Assembly (NCBI RefSeq): GCF_020782115.1
Contig: NZ_JAJGMW010000002.1
Location: 62,001 to 126,000, forward strand
DNA: 64,000 bases
Source: Leeuwenhoekiella parthenopeia
Lineage (GTDB): Bacteria; Bacteroidota; Bacteroidia; Flavobacteriales; Flavobacteriaceae
Reading direction: 5' to 3'
In this document: one piece after another, positions 8,177-16,172 of the stretch
How positions within the stretch are numbered: the first letter of the stretch is position 1
How the letters are laid out: each line of letters opens with the position of its first letter
Translations under genes and position numbers: made by a program
Notes under the pieces: model-generated
Database searches by the model: none
Seen by the model: only the letters and a program-made list of their open reading frames with translations
Told to the model about the DNA's origin: nothing

Positions 8177-8332
8177 CTAAATACAATCGGTTTTTGGTTC
8201 TGTTATATCGGTTCCGCATTGGCGGCAATGCACTACGGTAGTTTCACAAGTGGCGCAGGTTGCAATAAGGCGTATGCGTCGCATTTCTTTTGGATGCTCG
8301 CAGATGGTTTCAAAGGGGCGTGGTGTACTCAT
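8177..8332 (-). CDS. Small zinc-ribbon-like protein (51 aa)
   Basis: A 51-residue ORF has a likely zinc site: ICEH near residue 11, CATCE at about 29-33 and HCRQCG at about 38-43. Its ATG overlaps the stop of the 51-residue gene upstream (ATGA) and its stop is one base from the next start, so it belongs to the coupled early chain. Role unknown. Confidence 0.55.
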   Translation of the reverse strand: MSTPRPFETICEHPKEMRRIRLIATCATCETTVVHCRQCGTDITEPKTDCI

Positions 8333-8484
8333 ATCGTACTTAAAACCTCTTGAATAGCTTCCTTAATTTTATCCTGAGCAGAATGAAGCCTTAGCCAGTT
8401 CTTGTTTGACTGTTCATTTGCTTTTTCTGAATCAAGGTCTTTAAGAATCATTGCTGCAGCCTGTATTATTAATCTTCTTTTCAT
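8329..8484 (-). CDS. Small helical phage protein (51 aa)
   Basis: A 51-residue, almost entirely helical product (MKRRLIIQAAAMILKDL...). It overlaps the genes on both sides by four bases (ATGA), strong evidence for translation in an early-operon chain. Function unknown. Confidence 0.5.
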   Translation of the reverse strand: MKRRLIIQAAAMILKDLDSEKANEQSNKNWLRLHSAQDKIKEAIQEVLSTI

Positions 8485-8780
8485 TTTGAATAGCGTTTAA
8501 CGGTCATACTTTCTAAAGCGGCAATCACTTTGCTCAGCTCTTGTGAGGTCATTTCTTCAAGCGGCTTTTTTACGGGGCTTTGGCCTATGGTAGAGTTTCC
8601 ACGTAACCAAGAATCCAAGGCGCCTAAATCTGCCACGGTATTGCCTGTTTTGTAATGCTCTTTTGACCATCCAAACTGTATGCATAAGCTTAAGATGTAC
8701 TTGTGTTTTGAGTTTGACTTGTCAAAATAAGACCACAGCTTACGGCGGTCTGTTTTGGGTTTAGCGGCTTGTGGTTTCAT
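8481..8780 (-). CDS. Possible Mu Gp16/GemA-like protein
   Basis: The 99-residue basic protein includes FGWSKEHYKTGNTVADLGAL and ends with MTSQELSKVIAALESM. This last segment resembles the C-terminal helix of the Gp16/GemA (DUF1018) family of Mu-like phages, whose members affect host gyrase-linked gene expression. The match is by pattern only. The position in the middle of the early operon fits. It is coupled to both neighbours. Confidence 0.5.
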   Translation of the reverse strand: MKPQAAKPKTDRRKLWSYFDKSNSKHKYILSLCIQFGWSKEHYKTGNTVADLGALDSWLRGNSTIGQSPVKKPLEEMTSQELSKVIAALESMTVKRYSK

Positions 8781-8949
8781 AGCAATTCTTTAGTAAGGTT
8801 TTGGCAAGGTCTAGTGTAGCGTTGATTTCGCTGTATGCGATGTAACACACGATTAGTAATAGCAGAGCCCAAATGGCTGAGGCGATGGCAATACCAGCAC
8901 GAAAACCAGTGCGGTAGTGTTCTTTAGTAAGTTTTTTGATGTCGCCCAT
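8761..8949 (-). CDS. Single-pass membrane protein (62 aa)
   Basis: A short protein with one predicted membrane helix at about residues 18-40 (AIASAIWALLLLIVCYIAYS) and a basic N-terminus. Its last 20 bases overlap the following gene. Role unknown; an early superinfection-exclusion protein would look like this, but that is a guess. Confidence 0.5.
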   Translation of the reverse strand: MGDIKKLTKEHYRTGFRAGIAIASAIWALLLLIVCYIAYSEINATLDLAKTLLKNCYETTSR

Positions 8950-8950
8950 T

Positions 8951-9151
8951 TTATTGATCTTTTAAAAGCTTTTCTTTAGCTCGTTTGAGTTCCGCGACGT
9001 CATCCTTTAGGTCTTGAATGATTAGTTGGTGACGGTATTTAAATTCATCTGATCCATTGCCGCTAAATGTGCTTTCAGCCAATTGCACGTATTTAAAAAG
9101 CTGCTCTTTGATTGCAATTCGCTCATTTATTCCTTTTATGGCTTCTTTCAT
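8951..9151 (-). CDS. Small coiled-coil phage protein (66 aa)
   Basis: A 66-residue, charged helical protein with a likely coiled coil (LIIQDLKDDVAELKRAKEKL). It ends one base before the membrane-protein gene. Upstream lies a structured non-coding stretch. Function unknown. Confidence 0.5.
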   Translation of the reverse strand: MKEAIKGINERIAIKEQLFKYVQLAESTFSGNGSDEFKYRHQLIIQDLKDDVAELKRAKEKLLKDQ

Positions 9152-9203
9152 AATTATAACCTGTATAGGCGATATTTAGTTTTATAACCTTTAGAGGCTA
9201 TAT

Positions 9204-9282
9204 TTTGACCCGGGTGCGGGGCTTGAACCCGCCTGCTGCCGTTCCCGGTGTTTTCCTACTTATCGCAGTAGGCGCGGTCCAA
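9204..9282 (-). ncRNA. Structured element with a tRNA T-arm-like hairpin
   Basis: On the minus strand a near-complementary outer stem (TTGGACC with GGTCAAA, one mismatch) encloses two hairpins: CCTAC/GTAGG with an eight-base loop (9255-9272) and GCGGG/CCCGC with the seven-base loop TTCAAGC (9216-9232). The second has exact tRNA T-arm geometry. No D arm, normal anticodon loop or standard acceptor is present, so this is not a working tRNA. It may be a tRNA remnant, a structured leader of the small genes downstream, or a phage RNA. Confidence 0.35.
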
Positions 9283-9292
9283 GGGTGAAAGA

Positions 9293-9445
9293 CTAGTCTT
9301 GAGTGTTTCGCTTTCTAAAAGCTACTTTCTCTTCAGGGCTTAGGGGTGTGTTAGCGATCCAGTTATCGCTAGCATCTTTATACACGTATTTATCATTGAC
9401 CCAATACGTGTCTGGTTCTGTACCTGCTTTGATTTGCACTCCCAT
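9293..9445 (-). CDS. Small phage protein (50 aa)
   Basis: A 50-residue ORF whose ATG overlaps the stop of the DUF3164 gene (TAATG). The sequence (GTEPDTYWVNDKYVYKDASD, then LSPEEKVAFRKR) is protein-like with aromatic repeats of a small beta domain. No known family. Confidence 0.5.
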   Translation of the reverse strand: MGVQIKAGTEPDTYWVNDKYVYKDASDNWIANTPLSPEEKVAFRKRNTQD

Positions 9446-10131
9446 TATAAAAAGTCGATTTCAGTACCTTCAGGAAAATCAGCCGTACTAATAGAAAGCG
9501 GTAAGCCTTGCTTTTTTCCGGTACCGTCTGTATATGAAGCTTCAATGAAATAACAGGTTTTTACCGGCTTATAGGCTTCCATAATAATGCGTACACCGTC
9601 CTTTAGGAGTTCGTTGCCTATCTTTTCAGCCCACTGGTTGAGTTCAATGACACGGCTGCTTTTAAGGTTCCCGTTCTTATCCTTTTTCAATAAGATGTTG
9701 ATCCCTTCAACCATCTCCTGACTTTCTTTATCTGTGGAGCGACCTTGTAAGAACTGCTTTACCTTTTCCATTCCGGTTGGTAGAGTGTCATCCCAACCAT
9801 CATTAACGCGATAGCCTATGGTTACTGTTTGATTACCGTCTGCACTTGAAAAAGTGTGAGACTGCTGACCGTCTTTAACCTCATAAGCATCTTTTTTAAG
9901 TGCAATAAGATCACGAGCCATTTCAAAAACCTTCTTTTTTGCTTCCTGAAGGCGATCATTGGCAACTGCCAATACGCGAAACATATCAGGTACCGTATCG
10001 GCTACCATTGTTTTGTAAGCCTCTCGGTTCTCTTTTAGTGCTTTTTTAGTAGCTTCTTCTTCAGCTTGGAATTGAGCTGCTAAATTTTGTCTTTGCTCTG
10101 GTGTGAGCTTGTTGATGTCTATTACTTCCAT
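9445..10131 (-). CDS. DUF3164 family phage protein
   Basis: The 228-residue protein has a helical N-terminus and the C-terminal arrangement I associate with DUF3164: KNGNLKSSRVIELNQWA, then a second helix (DGVRIIMEAYKPV) followed by beta strands (KTCYFIEASYTDGTG) and an LPLSIS ending. DUF3164 is common in the early region of Mu-like transposable phages; its biochemical function is unknown. It is coupled by a one-base overlap to the gene on each side. Confidence 0.65.
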   Translation of the reverse strand: MEVIDINKLTPEQRQNLAAQFQAEEEATKKALKENREAYKTMVADTVPDMFRVLAVANDRLQEAKKKVFEMARDLIALKKDAYEVKDGQQSHTFSSADGNQTVTIGYRVNDGWDDTLPTGMEKVKQFLQGRSTDKESQEMVEGINILLKKDKNGNLKSSRVIELNQWAEKIGNELLKDGVRIIMEAYKPVKTCYFIEASYTDGTGKKQGLPLSISTADFPEGTEIDFL

Positions 10132-10520
10132 TATTGTTCAAATTGTTTAAGATTTATTGATAATCGACCTCTATCGGTGCCGTTGAATGTGCATTTAAGC
10201 TGATAGCCTTCGCAGATGCTATCCAATAACCCCAATTGCTCAAGGTCTAAGGTCTCCCGGGTGAGTATTTTTACGTCTGTAGGTAAAGCCTCATCGTTAA
10301 AGGTGGTTTTGATCTCGTAGCGCTCTGTAAATACGCGCTCCACTTCGCTTAAAAATTGCTTGATCTGCAGGTTACTTTCCTGCTCTGTCATTGTTTCTAT
10401 TTCACTCATCATATTAGGGTTATATTCAACCTCATTTTGCCAGCGGTCGCGCACTAAATAGGCTGATATCATATTCTCGATATCAAAGCGCAGTTCTGGT
10501 TTATTTGAAGTTGTTTTCAT
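10131..10520 (-). CDS. Early phage protein, unknown function (129 aa)
   Basis: An acidic 129-residue protein (MMSEIETMTEQESNLQIKQF, then LDLEQLGLLDSICEGYQLKC). No motif is recognised. Its start overlaps the 50-residue gene upstream by 20 bases and its stop overlaps the DUF3164 start by one base. Confidence 0.55.
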   Translation of the reverse strand: MKTTSNKPELRFDIENMISAYLVRDRWQNEVEYNPNMMSEIETMTEQESNLQIKQFLSEVERVFTERYEIKTTFNDEALPTDVKILTRETLDLEQLGLLDSICEGYQLKCTFNGTDRGRLSINLKQFEQ

Positions 10521-10653
10521 TTTTAAAATTGATTTGTTGAAGTTTAAGGCGTTCCCGCTCTTGATGCTTTAAGCAATAGTCCGGATGGTTGGGATTATGC
10601 TGAAGCCAAAAGTTTAGGTCTTCAATTTTGTTGTTCAATTGTCTTGCGCTCAT
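10501..10653 (-). CDS. Small phage protein (50 aa)
   Basis: A 50-residue ORF with a heptad-like helix and a His/Cys-containing centre (HNPNHPDYCLKHQERERLKL). It starts within the end of the 112-residue gene and ends within the start of the 129-residue gene. The coupling and amino-acid composition support it. Confidence 0.45.
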   Translation of the reverse strand: MSARQLNNKIEDLNFWLQHNPNHPDYCLKHQERERLKLQQINFKNENNFK

Positions 10654-10960
10654 GTGCTTTTTTGATTAAAGGTTTTGAGAATCTGTTGTAAATCGCCTCG
10701 GTATGCTCTGCCCATAGTATCAATGCATCGTTTCTTGTCATTGTAGATGCATAAGGCGCTGAGGCTTCCATAAATTGAGCTTCTAGTTTGTGAAGCTCTC
10801 TTAACCACCAGTTTTGAAGCGGTTGGCAAATCAGTACTTTTTGTAAAGAGGTCTGATTGATCGTTTTTGAAGCACACCACTGGAACCATACATTGAAAAT
10901 CGTATCGCTGTATTGCTCTGGTGTAATCTGTAATCTTTGTATAAGTGCTTTTTTCATCAT
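10622..10960 (-). CDS. Early phage protein, unknown function (112 aa)
   Basis: A Trp-rich, helical 112-residue protein (IFNVWFQWCASKTINQTSL, PLQNWWLRELHKLEA). The first residues MMKKALIQRLQITPEQYSD look like a small DNA- or protein-binding helix pair. Another frame is open here (10650-11009), but it lacks the fitted gene spacing; this frame starts three bases after the RecA-fold gene. No family recognised. Confidence 0.55.
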   Translation of the reverse strand: MMKKALIQRLQITPEQYSDTIFNVWFQWCASKTINQTSLQKVLICQPLQNWWLRELHKLEAQFMEASAPYASTMTRNDALILWAEHTEAIYNRFSKPLIKKAHERKTIEQQN

Positions 10961-10963
10961 GGT

Positions 10964-11671
10964 TTAGTTTGCGTTTGCACCTTGTAATTTTTGATATCCT
11001 TCTTCCCAAATAATAAATTGACCACCATTAGGCCCGATGGTTCTCCCTTTGCAGGTTGCTAGATAGCCCTCTACATAAATTTTCATCTTAGCGTCGTACA
11101 TAATATCCTCTTCAATTTTTGCTCTTGGTTTCTTACCATCTGCGTGACCGCTGTAAACAAAAATCTTATCAGGGAACATACGTTTAAGGTTCATATACTC
11201 TTCAAAGCTCTTGGTGAAGTAGGTGGTTGAATCGATAACTACCCGCTTAGCTGATCCTTTCTTTTTCAAGTAGATTATTAGCTCATCATAGCTATAGCTC
11301 ACCGTTAAAAAGTTGTCTGCTACTTCATTCATTGCAAAAAGTTCTGTACGCTCTATGTAATCGCTATCATCTGTATCTTCTTCTAAGAGGTTGTAAAGGG
11401 TTTTTTCATCTTGAGCAAACTCTTTAGCTAGTTGCATTAAAAAGGCGCTTTTACCACTTCCTGAAGACCCCCAAACAAACCAGACACCCTTGGTTTGAGG
11501 TTTTTTAAAAGCTTGGTACCATTTCCCTGAAAATTGTACCCGTTCAACATTCTGGTTTTGAATATTGGCAACCGTTAAAGCTTTTTTCAACTTTATAGGC
11601 TTTTTAGGACTGGACTTCTTATGCGCTGGCCTCTTCGTTCTTTTTTCATTGGTGCTATTTGTTGGGGTCAT
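10964..11671 (-). CDS. RecA-fold P-loop ATPase (Sak4-like)
   Basis: The 235-residue protein has a Lys-rich N-terminal tail and then a RecA/KaiC-type core: Walker A GSSGSGKS at about 68-75, and a Walker-B-like strand KRVVIDSTTYF at about 143-153. The C-terminal part carries KGRTIGPNGGQFIIWEEGY. Stand-alone RecA-like ATPases of this size in phages are often annotated as Sak4 or AAA_24 and help single-strand annealing or replication. It lies directly after the MuB-like gene, suggesting a role in transposition or replication. Confidence 0.7.
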   Translation of the reverse strand: MTPTNSTNEKRTKRPAHKKSSPKKPIKLKKALTVANIQNQNVERVQFSGKWYQAFKKPQTKGVWFVWGSSGSGKSAFLMQLAKEFAQDEKTLYNLLEEDTDDSDYIERTELFAMNEVADNFLTVSYSYDELIIYLKKKGSAKRVVIDSTTYFTKSFEEYMNLKRMFPDKIFVYSGHADGKKPRAKIEEDIMYDAKMKIYVEGYLATCKGRTIGPNGGQFIIWEEGYQKLQGANAN

Positions 11672-11678
11672 AAATACT

Positions 11679-12626
11679 TTAGTACTGGTTTGACAGGTTC
11701 AACACTTTTTTGATAAATGGTACGGTGATTTCCTCTCCAGTTCGGTCAGCCTCACGACGTACAGGAACTAACACATCGTGCAACTCACCATAGTTATCGC
11801 ATATTTGAGTTAAGAAGGCTTGAACCGGCTTTGAAAGGCCATTTAAAAACAGTTTAAATGATCTATCAACAGTAGGAAGTTGACGAATACCAAATTTGAT
11901 ACGGCGGTAAAACTGAGGGATGCCGGGTTTATCTTTCTTGCGAAGGCTGTCAAGGTTTTTAAGGAGCTGAGGCGTACCAATAAGAATAATACTGGCGTGC
12001 TTGTGCAGGTAATCGTAAAGCTCTTTAGTAGCGCATAAAGCGGGTATCTTCATATATTCCGCCTCATCCATTATCAATTGAGGATTTGCACCGTTTTCTT
12101 TAAGATTTCTAAGCTTTGAGGCTATATCACGAAGCTTCTTTGATTTGGTCTTACCGGTTGTGATCTTTAGCTGATCTATGATTTTATCAATGATGTCAGC
12201 TAGGTTATCAGAGCTTCCTATGGTCACAACAAATGTGTCTGCCGGGTTTTTGCGGTAGAATAGATCAACAGCGTGAGTTTTACCGGCACCTGTATCACCT
12301 ATGATAAGATTAGTAGCTCCAAACTCTTTGGCATCTTTAAGGATTGATATAGCTGCCGTTAGTTGTGAGGTAGGTTGAACTTCCCAATAGGATTTTGAAA
12401 GCTGCAAGCCTATAAACTCAGCAATACGTGTGAAGTACTTATCAGCTATATTCACAACCTTATTTTTACCGGCTGAATAAGTAAAGTCTGAATCCTCTTT
12501 TAGGATGTGAGTAATAAACTCTTTACCCATACCGGCTTTAGCTGCAAAGTCTGATTGACTAAGGCCATTCTCATAGATATAGTTGCGGCATTCAAGGGCA
12601 ATGGTTTGTTTGGTTTGTAGGTTCAT
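11679..12626 (-). CDS. MuB-like AAA+ target-selection ATPase
   Basis: The 315-residue protein starts with an HTH region (about 1-60; SQSDFAAKAGMGKEFITHIL). An AAA+ core follows with Walker A GDTGAGKT (110-117), Walker B LIMDEAE (Asp187, Glu188) and a sensor-1-like strand ASIILIGTPQL. MuB proteins bind target DNA, recruit the transposase and give target immunity. The gene begins two bases after the transposase stop, the normal A-B order of Mu-like phages. Confidence 0.85.
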   Translation of the reverse strand: MNLQTKQTIALECRNYIYENGLSQSDFAAKAGMGKEFITHILKEDSDFTYSAGKNKVVNIADKYFTRIAEFIGLQLSKSYWEVQPTSQLTAAISILKDAKEFGATNLIIGDTGAGKTHAVDLFYRKNPADTFVVTIGSSDNLADIIDKIIDQLKITTGKTKSKKLRDIASKLRNLKENGANPQLIMDEAEYMKIPALCATKELYDYLHKHASIILIGTPQLLKNLDSLRKKDKPGIPQFYRRIKFGIRQLPTVDRSFKLFLNGLSKPVQAFLTQICDNYGELHDVLVPVRREADRTGEEITVPFIKKVLNLSNQY

Positions 12627-12627
12627 C

Positions 12628-14733
12628 TTAATCTAGGTATTCGTTAATATTCACTTTAGATTCGTAGTATTCGCGTTGCTCGTCTGCAAAGGTTTTAGCC
12701 TGCTTTTTAGCTTCTTTTTTAGCAGTACGCTCAACAAGCTTTTTGGAGTTATTTGCGGCTTCAATGCGTTGCTGTGATTTGTGGTTCTTGTGTTGACCAA
12801 GGCTATCGGTTAGCAGGTGTTTTGCAAGCGTGTCGTTAAGTTGTGGTGTGTCTAAGAATGGTTCTAAAATCCGCGCGTTTTCTGATCTAGTGTTAATGAT
12901 CATATTTACAGCCTCTTTATTGAAATTCTTGACGCGCTGTAATTCTTCAGAATCACCGTCCTTACGGTCAGCTAGAGCCATTGGCTGCACATACTTACGT
13001 TCAAGTAAATGCCGCTCTTTACCGTCTGAAGAAACTGCTAATACTTGATCAAGATTGTTTGTATCGTAGAGTAGTTCCCAGTCTTGGTGTGCTTGATGTC
13101 TAAAATTAATATCAAAGCTGTCGTAATAGTGTTTTTCACCTTCAATGGTGATCTTTACACCTTCACCCGTGAGCCTGTTAGTTGCTCCTGTAGTACTTCC
13201 AAAAGTGAGGAAGTAACTATCTAAGCTCATTATTTGTTTATGCTCAGGCTTAGTAGACAACCAGTTCTGTTTATACTCTTCAATTTTCTTAGAGCGTTCT
13301 GAGTTTACAATAGCTTCAATTTGACTAATGCAACCAGCTTGATCAGGAAATGACTTCTTGATTTTATCAAGGTATTCACTGTTAGGTTGGTTTTTTGAAC
13401 CGCTGTCGACATTAAAACCACTCCAGTTATTAAGAAGCTTGCAATACTTCTTGTTGAGCATACTGAAATACGGCTCAATCACTTTAGCTTTTGCATTACC
13501 TACTTGAGCAGGAGTAAAGTTTGGAGTGATGGCGTTATACGTTGATAAAAGCGCCTTTTTTGCGTAGTTGTCACTTTGCAATTGATAAGGCATATATAAT
13601 TCTCCAAAAAGCTCTCTAGTGTGCTGCATTGCGTTTTGCAATGCGTTCTTAATAAGCTCTGGACTTTCGTTAGTTCCTATTGAATAGCCTATAGGATAAT
13701 TGTTATGTGGATCAAGAACTTGAATTAATGTTAAGCGGTTATGGTAAGTAGTGCGTTTCTTACCGTCCTTATCGACCACCGTAGCTTGATACAATAACTC
13801 AACATCCCAACCATCTAAAGTCCAATAAAGCATTGGGCTGCTAGGTTTGCTACGCTTCACCTGCATAAGCTTTTTGTTTTGTAATGATTTTACACCGTTT
13901 CTTCCTGCATGTGTTACTAGACCGCTCTGTTGTTTTCTATTACCAACGGTCATCGCCGTAATAGTTGGCCAGTTCATTTTTTCAGCTACTGTGTTGTAGA
14001 TAGTCTTTATAAGCTCGTTGTCAAGGTTGGTGTGCTTCGATATTAACTCATCGAGCAGGGCCATCTGCTCTTTTTCAGTCACCTTCTTGGCGTTAGAGTT
14101 TTGCAGTTTTCCCGAAACAAGACTGAGGTATCCTTCTTTTTGGTATCGTGTTGCTTTGCGTCTTAAACCGTCACGGGTGGCAGGAAGGTTATGAGGAACC
14201 TCACGAAATGCGTTTACGTCATTGCTTAAGCTTTGCCAAATGTCGATTTTCACACCTCCCAACGCTTTTGCGTATGCGCGTCGGTTGGTTTTCATTTGCA
14301 GCACTGTATTCAATACTGAAGCGTTATAGGTGTATTGTTCTACAAGCTTTAGATCAAGCTTGTGCTCGTTTTTTTCACCGTAGCGATGGCGTGTATAAAA
14401 ATCAAAGGCTTTACGATCTGCGAAGTAGTGTTGGGCAAACCAACTCTCTTTAACTTCTTCCTTAGGATCGCCAAACTTTGTGGTTATTCTATCCTTCCAT
14501 TCTCGAGAAAGTGACGAGAATAAAATAAGTGTCTCATTGTTGAGCGCGCCCCGACGTAGCCTTTTTTCACAGCTAGACTTACGACGCATGCGTTTTTGTA
14601 ACGCATCATAGCTAATAAGTCTAAGACTCTCGCTATGTCGCTCGTATTGACCATCAACATCAGAGATAAGAAACTGAATTCTTACTCCGAGTTTATTGTC
14701 ATAGTATTCGTACGGGGTTTCTCGGTTAGGCAT
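12628..14733 (-). CDS. MuA-type DDE transposase
   Basis: The 701-residue protein matches MuA in size and layout. The N-terminal 290 residues contain helical DNA-binding domains. The RNase-H-fold core carries the DDE triad, most likely Asp307 in YWTLDGWD, Asp388 in LQSDNYAKK and Glu420 in KVIEPYF. A C-terminal basic helical tail (about 640-700) would contact the MuB partner. It catalyses strand transfer for integration and replicative transposition. It overlaps the small regulator upstream by eight bases. All catalytic residues are present, so activity is plausible. Confidence 0.93.
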   Translation of the reverse strand: MPNRETPYEYYDNKLGVRIQFLISDVDGQYERHSESLRLISYDALQKRMRRKSSCEKRLRRGALNNETLILFSSLSREWKDRITTKFGDPKEEVKESWFAQHYFADRKAFDFYTRHRYGEKNEHKLDLKLVEQYTYNASVLNTVLQMKTNRRAYAKALGGVKIDIWQSLSNDVNAFREVPHNLPATRDGLRRKATRYQKEGYLSLVSGKLQNSNAKKVTEKEQMALLDELISKHTNLDNELIKTIYNTVAEKMNWPTITAMTVGNRKQQSGLVTHAGRNGVKSLQNKKLMQVKRSKPSSPMLYWTLDGWDVELLYQATVVDKDGKKRTTYHNRLTLIQVLDPHNNYPIGYSIGTNESPELIKNALQNAMQHTRELFGELYMPYQLQSDNYAKKALLSTYNAITPNFTPAQVGNAKAKVIEPYFSMLNKKYCKLLNNWSGFNVDSGSKNQPNSEYLDKIKKSFPDQAGCISQIEAIVNSERSKKIEEYKQNWLSTKPEHKQIMSLDSYFLTFGSTTGATNRLTGEGVKITIEGEKHYYDSFDINFRHQAHQDWELLYDTNNLDQVLAVSSDGKERHLLERKYVQPMALADRKDGDSEELQRVKNFNKEAVNMIINTRSENARILEPFLDTPQLNDTLAKHLLTDSLGQHKNHKSQQRIEAANNSKKLVERTAKKEAKKQAKTFADEQREYYESKVNINEYLD

Positions 14734-14932
14734 TGGTTATTTTGTCTTCAATTGCTTTTTTTGCTGCGTTGTCAGCTTTTTTGTATTCTTTGCTAATCGT
14801 GTCTGGAAGTAGTCCATCACGATCTCCTCTTATACAAGCCCGAATGAAAGTTTTACCGACGCCATACTTTTTTTCTAGTGCAATAAGGATATCCTCATTA
14901 TAGCTTTGGCTTTTTTTAGTAGATTTACTCAT
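14726..14932 (-). CDS. Small Ner-like early regulator
   Basis: I start this gene at the ATG at 14932 (68 residues). The longer frame to 15025 would run through the operator and into the repressor gene. The product is basic and has a helix-turn-helix-like stretch (IALEKKYGVGKTFIRACIRG). Being first in the early operon and opposite the repressor, it sits where Ner or Cro-like proteins are found in Mu-like phages. Assignment rests mainly on position. Confidence 0.55.
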   Translation of the reverse strand: MSKSTKKSQSYNEDILIALEKKYGVGKTFIRACIRGDRDGLLPDTISKEYKKADNAAKKAIEDKITNA

Positions 14933-14959
14933 TTTAAAGAATCTGTTTTTTATTTGAAA

Positions 14960-14996
14960 CAAATATAGTAGATAAGTTTCTATCAATCCAAATATA
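14960..14996 (-). promoter_or_regulatory. Early promoter region and candidate repressor operator
   Basis: On the minus strand two TATATTTG boxes (14960-14967 and 14989-14996) match the -7 consensus TAnnTTTG. Between them lies the inverted repeat GATA-N6-TATC (14971-14984). A TTG on the minus strand lies 21 bases before the first box. Repressor binding to the repeat would sit between the -33 and -7 elements of the early promoter. Confidence 0.55.
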
Positions 14997-15013
14997 AACA
15001 TAGCTTTTTTTCT

Positions 15014-15697
15014 ATGATACGACAACGGCTAGCTGAATACCTTTCAAATAAAGGGGTCAGCAATTATCAATTTTATAAGGATACCGCCCTTTCAAACGGT
15101 TATTTAGACAAGGAAGGAAGTATACGTTCTGATATTATTGAGAAAATAAGCTACAAATACCCTGAGATCAATTTAACGTGGTTAATAACCGGTCAGGGTA
15201 ATATGATCAAAGAAGTAGACCCGGTTCAAGAAAGAACCAAAGTTTATTCATTGAGAACCGATAGGCTTTTAGATGATCAATCTATACCGCTTTATGATAT
15301 AGAAGCCTCTGCGGGATTGGTAGAATTATTTCGGCACAATGGGGATTCAACCCCGGTTGATACTATAAGAATTCCCGGCCTTCCCAAGTGTGATGGTTCC
15401 GTGTATGTCACTGGTGATAGTATGTACCCACTACTTAAGAGTGGCGATATTGTTGCCTATAAAGAAATCAATGACATACAGAATAATATATACTGGGGTG
15501 AGATGTACTTAATATCTATTGACTTTGAAGGTGAGGAGTATATAAGCGTCAAGTACGTTCAAAAATCAGAGAAAGGAGATTCACACATCAAATTAGTGAG
15601 CCAGAATGCGCACCATCAACCCAAAGATGTTCCCCTTGAAAAAGTAAGGGCAATAGCCTTAATCAAGGCTACTATTAGGATTAATTCAATGGGATAA
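15014..15697 (+). CDS. LexA/CI-type phage repressor with S24 peptidase domain
   Basis: The 227-residue protein has an N-terminal DNA-binding part (about 1-60) and a C-terminal S24 autocleavage domain. The likely cleavage site is Ala100-Gly101 in EASAGLV, the catalytic serine is Ser136 in GDSMYP, and the general-base lysine is probably Lys180 in ISVKYV. RecA-stimulated self-cleavage would link induction of the prophage to DNA damage. It is transcribed away from the early operon, across the operator region, as expected for the lysogeny switch. Confidence 0.88.
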   Translation: MIRQRLAEYLSNKGVSNYQFYKDTALSNGYLDKEGSIRSDIIEKISYKYPEINLTWLITGQGNMIKEVDPVQERTKVYSLRTDRLLDDQSIPLYDIEASAGLVELFRHNGDSTPVDTIRIPGLPKCDGSVYVTGDSMYPLLKSGDIVAYKEINDIQNNIYWGEMYLISIDFEGEEYISVKYVQKSEKGDSHIKLVSQNAHHQPKDVPLEKVRAIALIKATIRINSMG

Positions 15698-16147
15698 ATA
15701 TTAAAATGCTATAAACTAGGATATTAGCTAATTTATATAGTAGAAAAAAAGCTAATACGGGTTATTTTAATACACTGTTTTAGCCTCATTTTTTAATTTA
15801 TGGTATGTTTCGGGTGTAGTTGCTTAGTAGAAAATTATCTATCATTGTCCGCCCATCTGTCCGCCCAGTTGTCCGCCCATCATAATCAATCACTAAAAAT
15901 CAAAATGTCTCTCAAACTCAGGATGTTTACGGTGTTAGTATGTGTAAATGGCTTTTTAAATGCTTGGTAGTGCCTTATTTTAGTGCATTTAGCCTATTTT
16001 TAGATGTTTCTAGCGGTATATGATTTAAACTGCATTTCAATTGAGTTTAAAATATCGCTATAATAACGGTAAATAACTCTTAGTGTACATCTGGAATGAA
16101 TGCCTATAAAAACAAAAAAACGCCCGTAGGCGCTTATTTTACTATGA
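15698..16147. other. Non-coding prophage end region
   Basis: These 450 bases hold no convincing gene. They contain three tandem 12-base repeats (15846-15881), two hairpin terminators near the right end, and the sequence TTTTTAATTTATGG at both 15790-15803 and 16182-16195. In Mu-like phages the left end carries transposase-binding sites, which is the likely job of this stretch. The exact phage/host junction is not visible from sequence alone but must lie near 16190-16205, where HsdS similarity begins. Confidence 0.55.
15846..15881 (+). repeat. Three tandem 12-bp repeats (TGTCCGCCCATC type)
   Basis: The units TGTCCGCCCATC, TGTCCGCCCAGT and TGTCCGCCCATC follow each other without gaps. They are GC-rich in an AT-rich non-coding stretch about 150 bases after the repressor stop. 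Transposase or host-factor binding at the phage end is inferred. Confidence 0.7.
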
Positions 16148-16172
16148 ATGAGCCCTTTTTTGGCTCTTTTTT
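16121..16172 (+). terminator. Double terminator at the prophage edge
   Basis: Two hairpins follow each other: CGCC/GGCG with loop CGTA (16121-16132) followed by CTTATTTT, and GAGCC/GGCTC with loop CTTTTTT (16150-16166) followed by six T residues. They would stop rightward transcription from the repressor before it enters hsdS. Confidence 0.7.

Noticed and set aside
10650-11009. A 119-residue frame overlapping the 112-residue phage gene
   Set aside because: It is the alternative frame over the same DNA, would overlap the RecA-fold gene end, and has a basic shadow-like composition; the 112-residue frame fits the operon spacing.
14148-14453. A 101-residue + strand frame inside the transposase gene
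   Set aside because: It is an antisense shadow; no promoter or start context, and the MuA frame is continuous.
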